Assembly: GCA_947627005.1 (NCBI GenBank)
Contig: CANQUJ010000005.1
Coordinates: 1-64,000, forward strand
Direction of reading: 5' to 3'
Origin: an uncultured Clostridia bacterium
Lineage (GTDB): Bacteria > Bacillota > Clostridia > Oscillospirales > Ruminococcaceae
DNA length: 64,000 nt
The notes beneath the pieces are model-generated. The model worked only from the letters and a program-made list of their open reading frames with translations, searched no databases and was not told where the DNA came from. Position numbers and translations under genes: made by a program. Shown here one piece after another: positions 7,125 to 14,949 of this stretch (the stretch's first letter is position 1; the number at the start of each line of letters is the position of its first letter).

Positions 7125-7460
7125 TTGACCCCCGACGAACGGGAGCGGCTTGCCGAACGTAACGCGAATTATCAAAAGCCGATAGCGGCGCAGACCGAAG
7201 TCGCCGACATACTGCACTCAACCCTCGGTGCAAAAGAATACCGATGGACGTATACGACGGTTACAGAATTTAAGACTTGTTTTGAGGTGTTAAAACCGTA
7301 CTCGTCGCAGAAAATTGGAAAGGCACTTGATGTCCTCGGCGTTCCTTTAGAGCGGCGGCGCATTAACGGACTTGTCCAACGTGTCCGACTGCTACCACTC
7401 CCAGTCTTTGTCGCCAGTCATTGGCAAAGTGAAGCCGTGAACGATGTGAACGAGGCGTGA
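7125..7460 (+). CDS. Possible C-terminal remnant of a phage-type primase/helicase
   Basis: A 111-residue reading frame with a weak TTG start. Its beginning (LTPDERERLAERNANYQKP) and the winged-helix-like end (YSSQKIGKALDVLGVPLERR) resemble the C-terminal tail of VapE/D5-type phage replication proteins, which is normally preceded by a large ATPase domain. That domain is absent. A short GTG frame (7033-7128, 31 codons) starts within the excisionase gene's end and may be the matching N-terminus, which would imply an internal deletion. The repeat motif GTGAACG occurs three times in the last 30 bp. I treat this as a decayed replication gene; a stand-alone DNA-binding protein is the alternative. 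Confidence 0.4.
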   Translation: MTPDERERLAERNANYQKPIAAQTEVADILHSTLGAKEYRWTYTTVTEFKTCFEVLKPYSSQKIGKALDVLGVPLERRRINGLVQRVRLLPLPVFVASHWQSEAVNDVNEA

Positions 7461-7698
7461 ACGAGCTTTTTCGGCAGGTTCGTTCACACCGCAAAACCGC
7501 ATAAATAAAGGCTTTGAGCCTGTTTTGTGAACGAGTGTACGACTATTTTTATAAAACTTTACATTTATATGAATACATAAAAAGAAAGTTATAGGGATTT
7601 TCACGTTCACACGTTCACAGATAGGGTGCAAAACTGCTATACTAAAGGCTTTGAGCCGTGTACGAGGCTTTAAAAATATTCGTTCACGTTGCGTTCAC
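7437..7698. repeat. Iteron-like field: nine GTGAACG/CGTTCAC copies
   Basis: GTGAACG occurs at 7437, 7446, 7457 and 7527, and its complement CGTTCAC at 7481, 7604, 7612, 7681 and 7692. Several near variants (GTGTACGA, CGTACACGG) lie between. The motif TAAAGGCTTTGAGCC also occurs twice (7506 and 7643 region). The stretch is A/T-rich and non-coding after 7460. The arrangement suggests a replication origin or a multi-site regulator target of the element. Confidence 0.55.
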
Positions 7699-7763
7699 GC
7701 CGTACACGGATATACTCACGTTTTGCTGAATTCAGCAAAAAGTAAAGACACACAGATAACATC

Positions 7764-7818
7764 TGTCCATAGTTGGACAAAAGTTATCGACTATCCCCCG
7801 TTTGTCCAAAATTGGACT
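7764..7818. promoter_or_regulatory. Two operator-like inverted repeats
   Basis: TGTCCATAGTTGGACA (7764-7779) and TGTCCAAAATTGGACT (7803-7818) share 6-bp arms with 4-nt spacers. Their centres are 39 bp apart, about four helical turns. They lie just upstream of the lipoprotein remnant and are likely sites for a dimeric regulator. Confidence 0.5.
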
Positions 7819-7850
7819 AACGGCAAACCTTAATAAGCAAGAGGTGTACA

Positions 7851-8218
7851 ATGAAGAAAACATTATCATTACTTATTATTATCCTGCTAATGGCTACGAT
7901 GTTATCAGCTTGTAGGAGCAGGGCAGAGCCGCGAATCCTGCTTGATGATGAGTATCTACAAATCACGCAGACAGGCGGCAAAATCAGCGTTTACGACGTT
8001 TTGGGCGATGTGACATATACTTTTTCTACATACGCCATAAAAAGCCGTCAAATCGCGTTTTAGAGGCTTATACGGCGATTGATACTCCGACCCTGCGAAT
8101 CGAAAAGCAATATAAGAAATTATTACTAACTGTAAAAAAGTCAAAAGAAGTGTTTACTATAAGTATAGGCAAGATGTTTCCCGTCATTTCAGTATTTAAA
8201 GGGGGTGAAAGAATTTGA
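7851..8218 (+). pseudogene. Small lipoprotein gene split by a frameshift
   Basis: The first frame (7851-8063) encodes a lipoprotein signal peptide with lipobox LSAC (Cys about residue 21), then a strand-rich segment (YLQITQTGGKISVYDV), and stops at TAG 8061. The -1 frame continues without a stop from before 8057 to TGA 8216-8218. It reads VLEAYTAIDTPTLRI and onward, which looks like the missing second half of the same domain. SD AGAGGTG precedes the ATG. The end overlaps the next gene's TTG start. The function is unknown; accessory lipoproteins are common cargo on such elements. Confidence 0.5.
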
Positions 8219-8595
8219 AAAAGACCTTAACAGACGAAAAAATTATTGAAATGCTGCTTATTCACGGCTCGGTGCAAAAAGCGGCGGCGGCGCTCGGTTT
8301 ATCTGCGCGAACCATTTACAACAGATTGCGCGACCCTGCCACTCGGGAACTATACGCCCAAGCGCGAGGGCAAATGCTCGAAAATGCGAGCACGACCCTT
8401 TGCAACGCGCTCGGCGACGCTGTGAGTTTTCTCCACGACCTTGTTATAGACCCAGACGCGCCGCTCGGCTTGAAAGTGCAAAGTGCCGACAGCTTACTGC
8501 GGCATTGTGTGAGATATGCAGAAACCTGCGACGTTATGCGCCGTATATCGGAGCTTGAAAAAAGACTTGATGAGGCAGAGGCGAACAATGAATAA
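8215..8595 (+). CDS. HTH protein resembling a phage small terminase
   Basis: A 126-residue protein with an N-terminal helix-turn-helix (GSVQKAAAALGLSARTIYNRL, about residues 18-38, quoted in part). A helical middle region and a C-terminal coiled coil (MRRISELEKRLDEAEA) follow. This pattern is seen in phage small-terminase-like DNA-binding proteins and related element proteins. The start is TTG with GGGGGTG about 9 nt upstream; no better in-frame start exists. It overlaps the next gene by 8 bp. No large terminase is present, so DNA packaging cannot be assumed; a regulatory or satellite-type role is possible. Confidence 0.65.
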   Translation: MKKTLTDEKIIEMLLIHGSVQKAAAALGLSARTIYNRLRDPATRELYAQARGQMLENASTTLCNALGDAVSFLHDLVIDPDAPLGLKVQSADSLLRHCVRYAETCDVMRRISELEKRLDEAEANNE

Positions 8596-8854
8596 TATTA
8601 GGTTAAATGCAATATCAAAGAGGCTTGATGTCTTATGCGGTGAACCGCCACCGTCGTTTAATGAGTTTAAAGAATCGTGGGAAAAAATGGACAGCCTTTC
8701 AAAATCCCTGCTTGAAACAGCGTTGTCCGCTCCCGACCTTATAGGCGTACCCCGAAACTTTGAATTGTTAAAAGGGTATCTGCGCCGCCTCGGTGTCAAC
8801 CCCGAACCGATAGACACCCAGAGCATAATTAGCACATTGACAAGCGATGATTGA
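8588..8854 (+). CDS. Hypothetical protein of the integrative element
   Basis: An 88-residue protein with no motif I recognise. It is mixed helical and begins MNNIRLNAISKRLDVL. The ATG at 8588 lies in the 3' end of the preceding gene (8-bp overlap), so translation is probably coupled; the longer frame from 8516 would overlap that gene by 80 bp and has no SD. It belongs to the 8.2-10.3 kb plus-strand operon. Confidence 0.6.
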   Translation: MNNIRLNAISKRLDVLCGEPPPSFNEFKESWEKMDSLSKSLLETALSAPDLIGVPRNFELLKGYLRRLGVNPEPIDTQSIISTLTSDD

Positions 8855-8869
8855 GGGGGGTGAGTATAT

Positions 8870-9262
8870 ATGTTAAGCATTAAAAGCAAATTGAACAAAC
8901 TTGAAAAACGGCTAAAGCCTAACAGTGACCCCGACGAATTTGCAGTCGTTAAAGAGTGGGTGAATCAAGGTTTGACTTTCGGTCAACTTACGCCCGAACA
9001 GCAAGAAATTTATGTAAAATATCAGGGCTTTGACGTTACATATCTTTACGACCTGTTTGAAGTGGTACCAAATTTTTTGCTTGAATTAAAAGACCCACCG
9101 CCAAAGACAAAAGCCGAAGAGGAACGCCAATTCCGCGAACGCGTAGCCGAAGTTAAACAGTTAGTTGATAAGGCAATAGCTGAATACAACGCCCCCGCCG
9201 CCGTCGAAGCACGGCGAAAAGACCTCATAAAACGAGGCGTTATCCGAGAAACAAATAACTAA
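8870..9262 (+). CDS. Hypothetical charged helical protein
   Basis: A 130-residue, highly charged protein starting with a short coiled-coil-like segment (SIKSKLNKLEKRLK). The middle is aromatic (YVKYQGFDVTYLYDLFE) and the C-terminal helix is rich in Glu, Lys and Arg. A strong SD (GAGGGGGGTGAG) precedes the ATG, only 15 bp after the previous gene. It has no signal peptide or membrane segment. Function unknown; it could be a scaffold- or capsid-associated protein of satellite type, but nothing proves this. Confidence 0.6.
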   Translation: MLSIKSKLNKLEKRLKPNSDPDEFAVVKEWVNQGLTFGQLTPEQQEIYVKYQGFDVTYLYDLFEVVPNFLLELKDPPPKTKAEEERQFRERVAEVKQLVDKAIAEYNAPAAVEARRKDLIKRGVIRETNN

Positions 9263-9286
9263 TTAAACAAAAGGAGATATTTAACA

Positions 9287-9976
9287 ATGTTGACAAATTC
9301 AGAACTTTTTTATCGAAATGCAAAAAAATTCCAAGACGCAAGACAGGCACTTAATGAATCCTACGAAAAACAGCTTGAACTTTTAGCGGATAAACGCGGT
9401 TCACAATTTTATGATAGCGAGGTTAAGCGACTGCGAAAGGAACGCGACGACAACTTAGCGGCAGCGAAAAAGGACTGCGAGGAAACAATGCGCCATTGCA
9501 TTGCCTTAATGCGCGAGAATAACAAAAAGCGGCGTTTACAAGCTCCGAGCGAATCGGAAATCAGAATTTTGCAAGTTTTGCAAATGCGAAAATCCCTATC
9601 GCGTGAGGAATTCGACGCGGCGTTTGAGAGCCTTGAAAGCCCTGTTTGCGTTGACGCGCTGAATGAGCTTGCAAAGGAACACGGCATTTTAAAGCGATAT
9701 TCAGCTAAAGGAAATATGAGTGTCGGAGCGGCTGACGATTGCCTTAACATTATCGAACGCGAATTATCGGATTTTGTGCAATATGACACAAAAAAATCGG
9801 CGAGAATCAGCGAAAAATATCATAGCAACCTATACGGACAAAGCGAATCCAGACCCCTGCCAAAACGACCTCTTTTTGAAAATAAACGTGAATGTTTTGA
9901 AACGCTCGGCTTGAATAGCTCGACACTTGATGAGCTTTTTGCAGTGGTAGACGCGGAGGGTGGAAACAATGAGTAA
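9287..9976 (+). CDS. Hypothetical coiled-coil protein
   Basis: A 229-residue soluble protein. Residues 10-85 are predicted coiled coil with dense Lys/Glu/Arg/Gln. A helical domain (EIRILQVLQMRKSLSREEFDA) and a C-terminal tail with Pro/Arg (about 185-200) follow. The SD AAAGGAG is well placed. It overlaps the next gene start by 8 bp. There is no recognised family; position and composition fit an element-specific operon. Confidence 0.6.
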   Translation: MLTNSELFYRNAKKFQDARQALNESYEKQLELLADKRGSQFYDSEVKRLRKERDDNLAAAKKDCEETMRHCIALMRENNKKRRLQAPSESEIRILQVLQMRKSLSREEFDAAFESLESPVCVDALNELAKEHGILKRYSAKGNMSVGAADDCLNIIERELSDFVQYDTKKSARISEKYHSNLYGQSESRPLPKRPLFENKRECFETLGLNSSTLDELFAVVDAEGGNNE

Positions 9977-10265
9977 AAGACGCGGCAGACCGCCGAAAAG
10001 GCTTGACTCCGAAGAGTTGGCAGAACTTTACATTTATAATATGTCAATGGCGGAGTTTAAACAAAAAAAGAGGCGCGAATTGACATCGGAAATCAGCAGG
10101 AAAAACGCCGAAGTTGAAGAACAGTTGAAACAGTTTTGTTTGAATTGTAAACAGTCTTGTTGCAAGAGCGGCGACTGTAAAGAACTGCGCGACGCTCGGA
10201 AACGATTAGAGGCAGAGAGCGGATTGAAAGACCTTTACGCTCGACTTCGACAACTTTATTATTGA
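9969..10265 (+). CDS. Hypothetical cysteine-cluster protein
   Basis: A 98-residue protein. The N-terminus SKRRGRPPKR is an AT-hook-like basic stretch that may bind DNA. A central cluster CLNCKQSCCKSGDC could hold a metal ion. The rest is charged helix. I chose the ATG at 9969 because GGAGGG precedes it; an in-frame ATG three codons earlier is also possible. It is the last gene of the element before its terminator. Confidence 0.6.
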   Translation: MSKRRGRPPKRLDSEELAELYIYNMSMAEFKQKKRRELTSEISRKNAEVEEQLKQFCLNCKQSCCKSGDCKELRDARKRLEAESGLKDLYARLRQLYY

Positions 10266-10315
10266 CATCATCTAAAGGTGAGAGCCATTTCATAAAATCT
10301 CCTAAAAAAAGGAAA

Positions 10316-10346
10316 GACCGCTGATGTAATAAGTCGGCGGTTTTTT
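10316..10346 (+). terminator. Terminator of the element's plus-strand operon
   Basis: ACCGC (10317-10321) pairs with GCGGT (10337-10341) and is followed by a run of six T. It closes the 8.2-10.3 kb gene string about 50 bp after the last stop. Confidence 0.7.
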
Positions 10347-10526
10347 CTTATCTGTCCAAAAATTTGTACTTGTTTTTGGCCCCATTTTTGACCCCAATAA
10401 ATACCCCAACGACGATTATTTTTGATTTTTTCAAATTTTTTCTAATTGTCTATAAAGCCGCTATAATAAAGGCTTTAATGGCACTTGATTTTCTTTAATT
10501 GTATCCGATTTTTCGTACAATTTAAA

Positions 10527-10550
10527 GTTCAATTCCCTCTTTCTCCGCCA
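10527..10550 (+). repeat. attR core of the integrative element
   Basis: An exact 24-bp copy of the tRNA-Ser 3' end (4429-4452), including the encoded CCA. It is preceded by element DNA and not by a tRNA 5' half, so it marks the right edge of the insertion. Confidence 0.85.
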
Positions 10551-11228
10551 CGCCGTCGCGGACTACGTATCGTTCGCGGCGGCATTTTTACGCTTACGCG
10601 CTCAATGCCGCCTCTCGCTCGCTCCGTCGCTCCGGCTTCTCCCCAAAACGCGGGCGTTTTGGGGCCCCTATTTGTCACAAGCTCCGTATCGCTTGCTGCA
10701 CCCTTTTTATGCTATCGCATAATCGGGCGTCCCCGCTCGCTCCGCTCGCGCCCCCGCCCCTCGAGGGGCGGGGGCTGCGTTTTTTCATATTTTCGCGCAA
10801 AGTTTTGCGGGGGTGGGGTGCAAGCGACGCCCGCAACAAAGAAATAAAGGTCTTTGTTTGTCAGCGTCGCTGTGAGCCCGCCTTTGGCGGTCTCACAACT
10901 CGGGCGGAGCGGTTCAAATAGTATGAGCGAAGCGAATTCCTTTAAGCAAAGGGTCGGCGGGAAGAAAAAATTATAGGCTCTGATGTAATTTAAGAGCGGC
11001 AAGATCTCACTATTCACAGCACTTGCCTTTTAACTGCGTGCAGCTGCGGGCGTATGAAATTTCTCTGCAATTATCATCTTTGAAAAAGAGCACGACTTAG
11101 TCACCCCGCATAAAACATCAAAAGCAGGCGGATAACCGTCTGCTTTTTTGCTTATGAAGCGCTCATATCAAGATTCATCTTACGGATAAATCGGAATTTA
11201 TTGTTCTAATACTTCATCTTTTGCACAA
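10551..11228. repeat. Repeat-rich intergenic region
   Basis: No convincing gene. The region contains a copy (10731-10774) of the palindromic unit centred on CCCCTCGAGGGG, preceded by CGCTCGCTCCGCTCGCGCC. A further module (10895-10965) matches 31290-31335 in reverse orientation (ATTCGCTTCGCTCATACTAT type). Short hairpins are frequent, for example GCCGCCTTTGGCGGT. These modules recur at 30.9-31.9 kb. Confidence 0.55.
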
Positions 11229-11438
11229 TTATTTTTTAATATACGATACTGCAAATAACCCCGCCATTATCACCGCATATATTATATAAAAGAGCCGCCA
11301 TAACGCCGGGCCGACAGCAAAATTGCCTATATAAAATACTTCTCCGAATTCAGGATGCGTTAGTGCATAACTAAGATAGATTACAGCTACTATTAACATA
11401 AGTATACTGATTGTTCTTAAAACAGCCTTCGTTTTCAT
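11229..11438 (-). CDS. Small two-helix membrane protein
   Basis: A 69-residue protein with two hydrophobic helices (about 8-27 and 43-63) joined by an outward or inward loop containing HPEFGEVFYIGNF. I chose the ATG at 11438 because AAAGGAG lies 9 nt upstream; a TTG three codons earlier would put the SD inside the gene. No family recognised. It stands alone between repeat DNA and the glycosidase gene. Confidence 0.6.
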   Translation of the reverse strand: MKTKAVLRTISILMLIVAVIYLSYALTHPEFGEVFYIGNFAVGPALWRLFYIIYAVIMAGLFAVSYIKK

Positions 11439-11581
11439 ACTTGACAACTCCTTTTTTCATTTGAATATATAATGCTTACAAAAACCCCGATTCATCGCTT
11501 TCCCGGTCATATCTCCGATCCTTTTCGCCTGCTCTTTTCCTCAATTTTCCCGCAAATCTTTCCAAGCTTTGACCCGCGTTT

Positions 11582-13015
11582 TTAATAAGTATAGGGCTGC
11601 ACCGCTTCGTATCTTATCCTTATATCCGGCAGCTCTGCGACGGTCGAATAGTTGTCCGTGCTCCCCGCGATATCGTTTTCGCCGCTCGCCGGGGGCGCGA
11701 ATATCTTCATCGTAAGCTCCTTCGGGCCGTCGAGGCGGTTTTCGAAGAACGCCGGCATAAGGTCGACGAACTTCGTCGTCGGCGCCTTATAGAACCACAT
11801 TCCGTTTATCTCGATCATAAGGTTGTCGTCGCCCTTAAAGAACAGCTCGCAGAATACAGGGTCGCCCTCTAATTTAAGGGGGATTGCTATCCCCTCGGCG
11901 TCTTCCGCGCCGCCCCAGCGAAGCTTCGCGGGAAGGGCTATCTCGTCGCCCAAGGTCATTTCGGGCTTGAACCAATCCATATTGATGATCTCTTTATATT
12001 CCTTTAAAATCGGCAGCTCTACGCCGACTTCTTTGTTGTTCGGGTCCTCCCATTCAAGGCCGAGGCGCCCTTGGTCGCGGAACTGGTAGAAAGTGAATGC
12101 CGAAAGCCAGTCGGCCTTTTCTTCGGCAAGGCGGTCGCAGAAGGCGCGAACCATCTTCGCCTGGTCGTAAGGCCCGGTGACGTCGCCGTCGGTGTTAAGC
12201 TCGCTCATAACAAGCGGCTTATCCTGCCCGGTGATCTCGCGGTAGCGCTCAACGGTCGCCTTCGCCGAATCCCAGACCGGCGCGTTGCCGTTGTATGTAT
12301 ACGAATGTCCGCCCTTTTCGCAGATGTCGTTAGGGTAGCCGTAGTGAAGGGTGAAGTATTTGTCGAGGGACCAGATGTCGGTCTCTTTGGCGGCCTCAAG
12401 GAAGAGGTCTTCCATCTCAAGCTTGCCCTCGGTGTGTTTTTCGACGCAGCCCGCGCAGAGAATAGTCTTTACGTTCGGGGCGTGCTCGTGGATTATTTTC
12501 GCGAATCGGGTGAAGAAATCCGCGACTTCTTTATAGCTGCAGCGCTTGTTAAAGCTGAACCAGCTTCCGGTGGCCTCGTGGTTTATTCTCATTAAAACCC
12601 GCCCGAACGGCCGAAGATCCTCGGCTATCGCGATAAGGTGGTCATCGGAAACATGCGGGTCGACTGTCAGGGTGAAGATTATATCCTGCCCGTGGCGGCG
12701 AATATCCCGCATCTGCTCGAATACTTCGGCGTTTTTGTCGCCCAAAAGGCCGCCGCGATAGGGGAAATAGTCGTCGTAGGGGTAGCCCCAGGCGTTGGTC
12801 TTGTCGGTCGGCGGAAAGGCCACCGAGGCGCGCTCGGGCCAGCCCTTGTCGAGCGGATAGTAGCAATACATAAGGTTTATGCCGCGGTGGGGTCTTCCGA
12901 GCTTGCGAAGAATATAGTCTTGGTCGACGTATTCGCCGCGCTCGCTGCCGTCGCCCAGATCTACCGCGCAGCCGGCCTTGCCCATATGAATCTTATAAAT
13001 TTTCTTGATTTCCAT
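11582..13015 (-). CDS. GH26-like glycoside hydrolase (putative)
   Basis: A 477-residue protein without signal peptide, so probably cytoplasmic. The first 340 residues look like a TIM-barrel hydrolase. RINHEATGSWF (about 143-153) matches the GH26-type motif in which the Glu after His is the acid/base. VMSELNTDG (about 269-277) carries a plausible nucleophile Glu272 at the end of a barrel strand. Aromatic motifs such as WGYPYDDYFPY could line the sugar site. The C-terminal 130 residues form a strand-rich domain. Substrate unknown; mannan-type glycans are typical for GH26, but assignment to that family is tentative and another clan GH-A family is possible. An AAAGGAG site precedes the ATG. Confidence 0.6.
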   Translation of the reverse strand: MEIKKIYKIHMGKAGCAVDLGDGSERGEYVDQDYILRKLGRPHRGINLMYCYYPLDKGWPERASVAFPPTDKTNAWGYPYDDYFPYRGGLLGDKNAEVFEQMRDIRRHGQDIIFTLTVDPHVSDDHLIAIAEDLRPFGRVLMRINHEATGSWFSFNKRCSYKEVADFFTRFAKIIHEHAPNVKTILCAGCVEKHTEGKLEMEDLFLEAAKETDIWSLDKYFTLHYGYPNDICEKGGHSYTYNGNAPVWDSAKATVERYREITGQDKPLVMSELNTDGDVTGPYDQAKMVRAFCDRLAEEKADWLSAFTFYQFRDQGRLGLEWEDPNNKEVGVELPILKEYKEIINMDWFKPEMTLGDEIALPAKLRWGGAEDAEGIAIPLKLEGDPVFCELFFKGDDNLMIEINGMWFYKAPTTKFVDLMPAFFENRLDGPKELTMKIFAPPASGENDIAGSTDNYSTVAELPDIRIRYEAVQPYTY

Positions 13016-13205
13016 ATAAAATCGCTCCTTTATAAAACGTAAATTTCAAAACGGCTTTATGATTTGATAATAAATGAATCCGCCCGATTTGTCAATCGCT
13101 TTTAAAAAATCGCGAAGAAAAAACAAAAAAATTTTTCTTTTCGGCGCAAGGAATCGGTGGTAAAATGGAATCTTAGAGATGAAGACGCAAAAAGGAGATG
13201 ATTCG

Positions 13206-13760
13206 GTGGAGGACGATAAGATCGTCGGCCTGTTTTTAGAGAGGGACGAAATGGCGATAGCGCAAACTTCCGAAAAATACGGCCCCGCGATATTAAAGCT
13301 TTCAAAAAGAATCACAGGCAGCGAGGGCGCGGCGGACGAGTGCCTTAACGATACGCTGTTGAGTCTTTGGAAGAATATCCCTCCGGCGCTGCCGCGAAGC
13401 CTTGGGGCATACGCCCTTAAAACGGCGCGGAACCTTTCCTTTAAACGCCTTCGGCACGACCTTGCAGAGAAGCGAAGCATAAATTCGCAGCTGCCGCTTG
13501 ACGAGCTCGAAGCGGCAATATGCGACGAAAAAGCCTATGAAGCCTTTTCGGACGCCGAATTATCGGCGGCGCTCGACGGCTTTTTGCGAAGCCTAAGCCC
13601 CGAGGCGCGGGCGGTGTTTTTAAAAAGATATTTCTTTGCCGACACCGTCCCCGAAATAGCGAAAGACCTCGGTATCTCTCAAAGCAAGGTGAACTCGATT
13701 TTATGGCGCGCGCGAAAAAAACTTAAAGAAGCCCTCGGACGGAAAGGAGCAGAAAAATGA
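13206..13760 (+). CDS. RNA polymerase ECF-like sigma factor (pair 1)
   Basis: A protein of about 184 residues with sigma region 2 (ADECLNDTLLSLWKNI, then AYALKTARNLSFKRLR) and region 4 (LSPEARAVFLKRYFF, VPEIAKDLGISQSKVNSIL). It should direct RNA polymerase to a dedicated promoter set. I chose the GTG at 13206 (AAAGGAG upstream) because the two paralogues in the window begin at the same place (VNDEEII, MEDESII). It overlaps the next gene by 4 bp (ATGA), typical for a sigma factor and its membrane regulator. Confidence 0.88.
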   Translation: MEDDKIVGLFLERDEMAIAQTSEKYGPAILKLSKRITGSEGAADECLNDTLLSLWKNIPPALPRSLGAYALKTARNLSFKRLRHDLAEKRSINSQLPLDELEAAICDEKAYEAFSDAELSAALDGFLRSLSPEARAVFLKRYFFADTVPEIAKDLGISQSKVNSILWRARKKLKEALGRKGAEK

Positions 13761-14836
13761 AAAAATACCGTTTATCGGAACAGCTCGGCAACATCGACGA
13801 GGCATTTTTGGAAGAAGTGTTGAAATATACGGAAGAAAAAAGAAGCGGGAGGAAGACAATTATGAAAAGTTCATTCGTATTAAAATCCGCCGCGATCGCC
13901 GCCTGCGCCGCGATAGCGATAGGAATAGGCGCGGTTGCGGTATCGCACAGGGGCGAGATACCGGTTATGCCGAAGGCCGAAACGGCCGAGCCCGCGCAGA
14001 CCGAAAAGGCCGAGGGGGCGGGCGACGATATCGTTGTGGTGGAAAAATCCTATAACGAGCGCATCGCCGACGGCGAGACGGTAACCCTTGAAACCTACAT
14101 CGGCAAGAGGATAGAGCATCAAGGCTTCGCGTTTACACTTAAAGACATCACCGTTTCGCCGACATTCCCCGAGGGGATAACCAAGGAGGATATAGCTTAT
14201 ACTCCCACGGTCGCGGCATATACGGACGGCGACGCCGACGGAATGAGCTATAGCGAAAAGTTTTACAGTTACAGAGAATATGCGAAAGAGCACGGCTTGC
14301 CGCCGATAGAAGAAGACGAAGACTACGGCGACCCCGAAAGCGGCGAGGGCGCTTATACCGAAAGAGATCTTTATGTAAGCGACGTTATCGACGATAACGG
14401 CCTGTATAAAGGCCCGATGGACGTTCCGGACGAGGCTTATAAATGGGTGTTTTTAGAGCTTGAAATAGAAAACCTGACTGACGAGGAGCAGCTCGAATAT
14501 TTCGGAGATATGCAGGTGTGCTACGGCGATTATATCACCGAGCCCCCTTACGAAATTTACGACAAAGACGGCAACGTTATATATACCCAGCCCGAATATT
14601 CCTCATATACGATCTATTCGCTGGTGTGCTATATGAGCGAACACACCGACAAAAAAATCACCGACGACCGAACCGACACGTTCCTTAACGTAAGCTTTGC
14701 CCCCTCTGAAAAAAAGAGCATTATCCTCGGCTTCTGTATCAGCGACCACTTTATCTACGGCGATTTGGTTTTACAGCTCCATAATTCCGAACCGATTTTT
14801 AATCAAAGCGAATATGTTTATCTCCCCCTAAAATAA
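13757..14836 (+). CDS. Membrane-anchored putative anti-sigma/sensor (pair 1)
   Basis: A 359-residue single-pass protein. A short cytoplasmic N-terminus (EQLGNIDEAFLEEVLKYT) is shared with the partners of the other two sigma factors and is the likely sigma-binding part. It is followed by a transmembrane helix (about 37-60) and a large extracytoplasmic domain rich in acidic and Tyr residues. It is translationally coupled to the sigma gene. By analogy with anti-sigma factors it would hold the sigma factor until a signal reaches the outer domain. The signal is unknown, and no zinc-binding anti-sigma motif is visible. Confidence 0.7.
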   Translation: MKKYRLSEQLGNIDEAFLEEVLKYTEEKRSGRKTIMKSSFVLKSAAIAACAAIAIGIGAVAVSHRGEIPVMPKAETAEPAQTEKAEGAGDDIVVVEKSYNERIADGETVTLETYIGKRIEHQGFAFTLKDITVSPTFPEGITKEDIAYTPTVAAYTDGDADGMSYSEKFYSYREYAKEHGLPPIEEDEDYGDPESGEGAYTERDLYVSDVIDDNGLYKGPMDVPDEAYKWVFLELEIENLTDEEQLEYFGDMQVCYGDYITEPPYEIYDKDGNVIYTQPEYSSYTIYSLVCYMSEHTDKKITDDRTDTFLNVSFAPSEKKSIILGFCISDHFIYGDLVLQLHNSEPIFNQSEYVYLPLK

Positions 14837-14850
14837 TCCTTCATCTTGCG

Positions 14851-14878
14851 GCCCCTCTTATGAAGAGGGGCTTTTTTT
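14851..14878 (+). terminator. Terminator after sigma pair 1
   Basis: GCCCCTCTT pairs perfectly with AAGAGGGGC (loop ATG) and is followed by seven T. Confidence 0.85.
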
Positions 14879-14949
14879 CGCCTTTGTGCAACTATTCGGC
14901 GGCGGAACCGTACTTTTTAATTGAAGGACAAAAAAGAGGGGGCGAGGCC

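Larger units (their letters stand above)
4429..10550. mobile_element. Integrative element at tRNA-Ser (6.1 kb)
   Basis: The element is bounded by 24-bp exact direct repeats taken from the tRNA-Ser 3' end and keeps the tRNA intact at the left. It carries an integrase, a zinc-finger-like protein, two small HTH proteins behind divergent promoters, a replication-protein remnant, a repeat field resembling iterons, a decayed lipoprotein, and five small genes of phage-like style. I see no relaxase, coupling protein, capsid or lysis gene. It is best described as a small integrative mobilisable or satellite-like element, partly degraded. Its coding DNA is more A/T-rich than the surrounding chromosome, consistent with transfer. 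Confidence 0.8.

Noticed and set aside
7651-7833. A 60-codon frame in the iteron-like region
   Set aside because: No SD, it crosses the repeat motifs and operator-like palindromes, and its composition is random-like.
10485-11017. Overlapping frames of 70-120 codons next to attR
   Set aside because: They translate the palindromic dispersed repeats (peptides reading PPLEGRGRERSER appear at several sites), so they are repeat artefacts.
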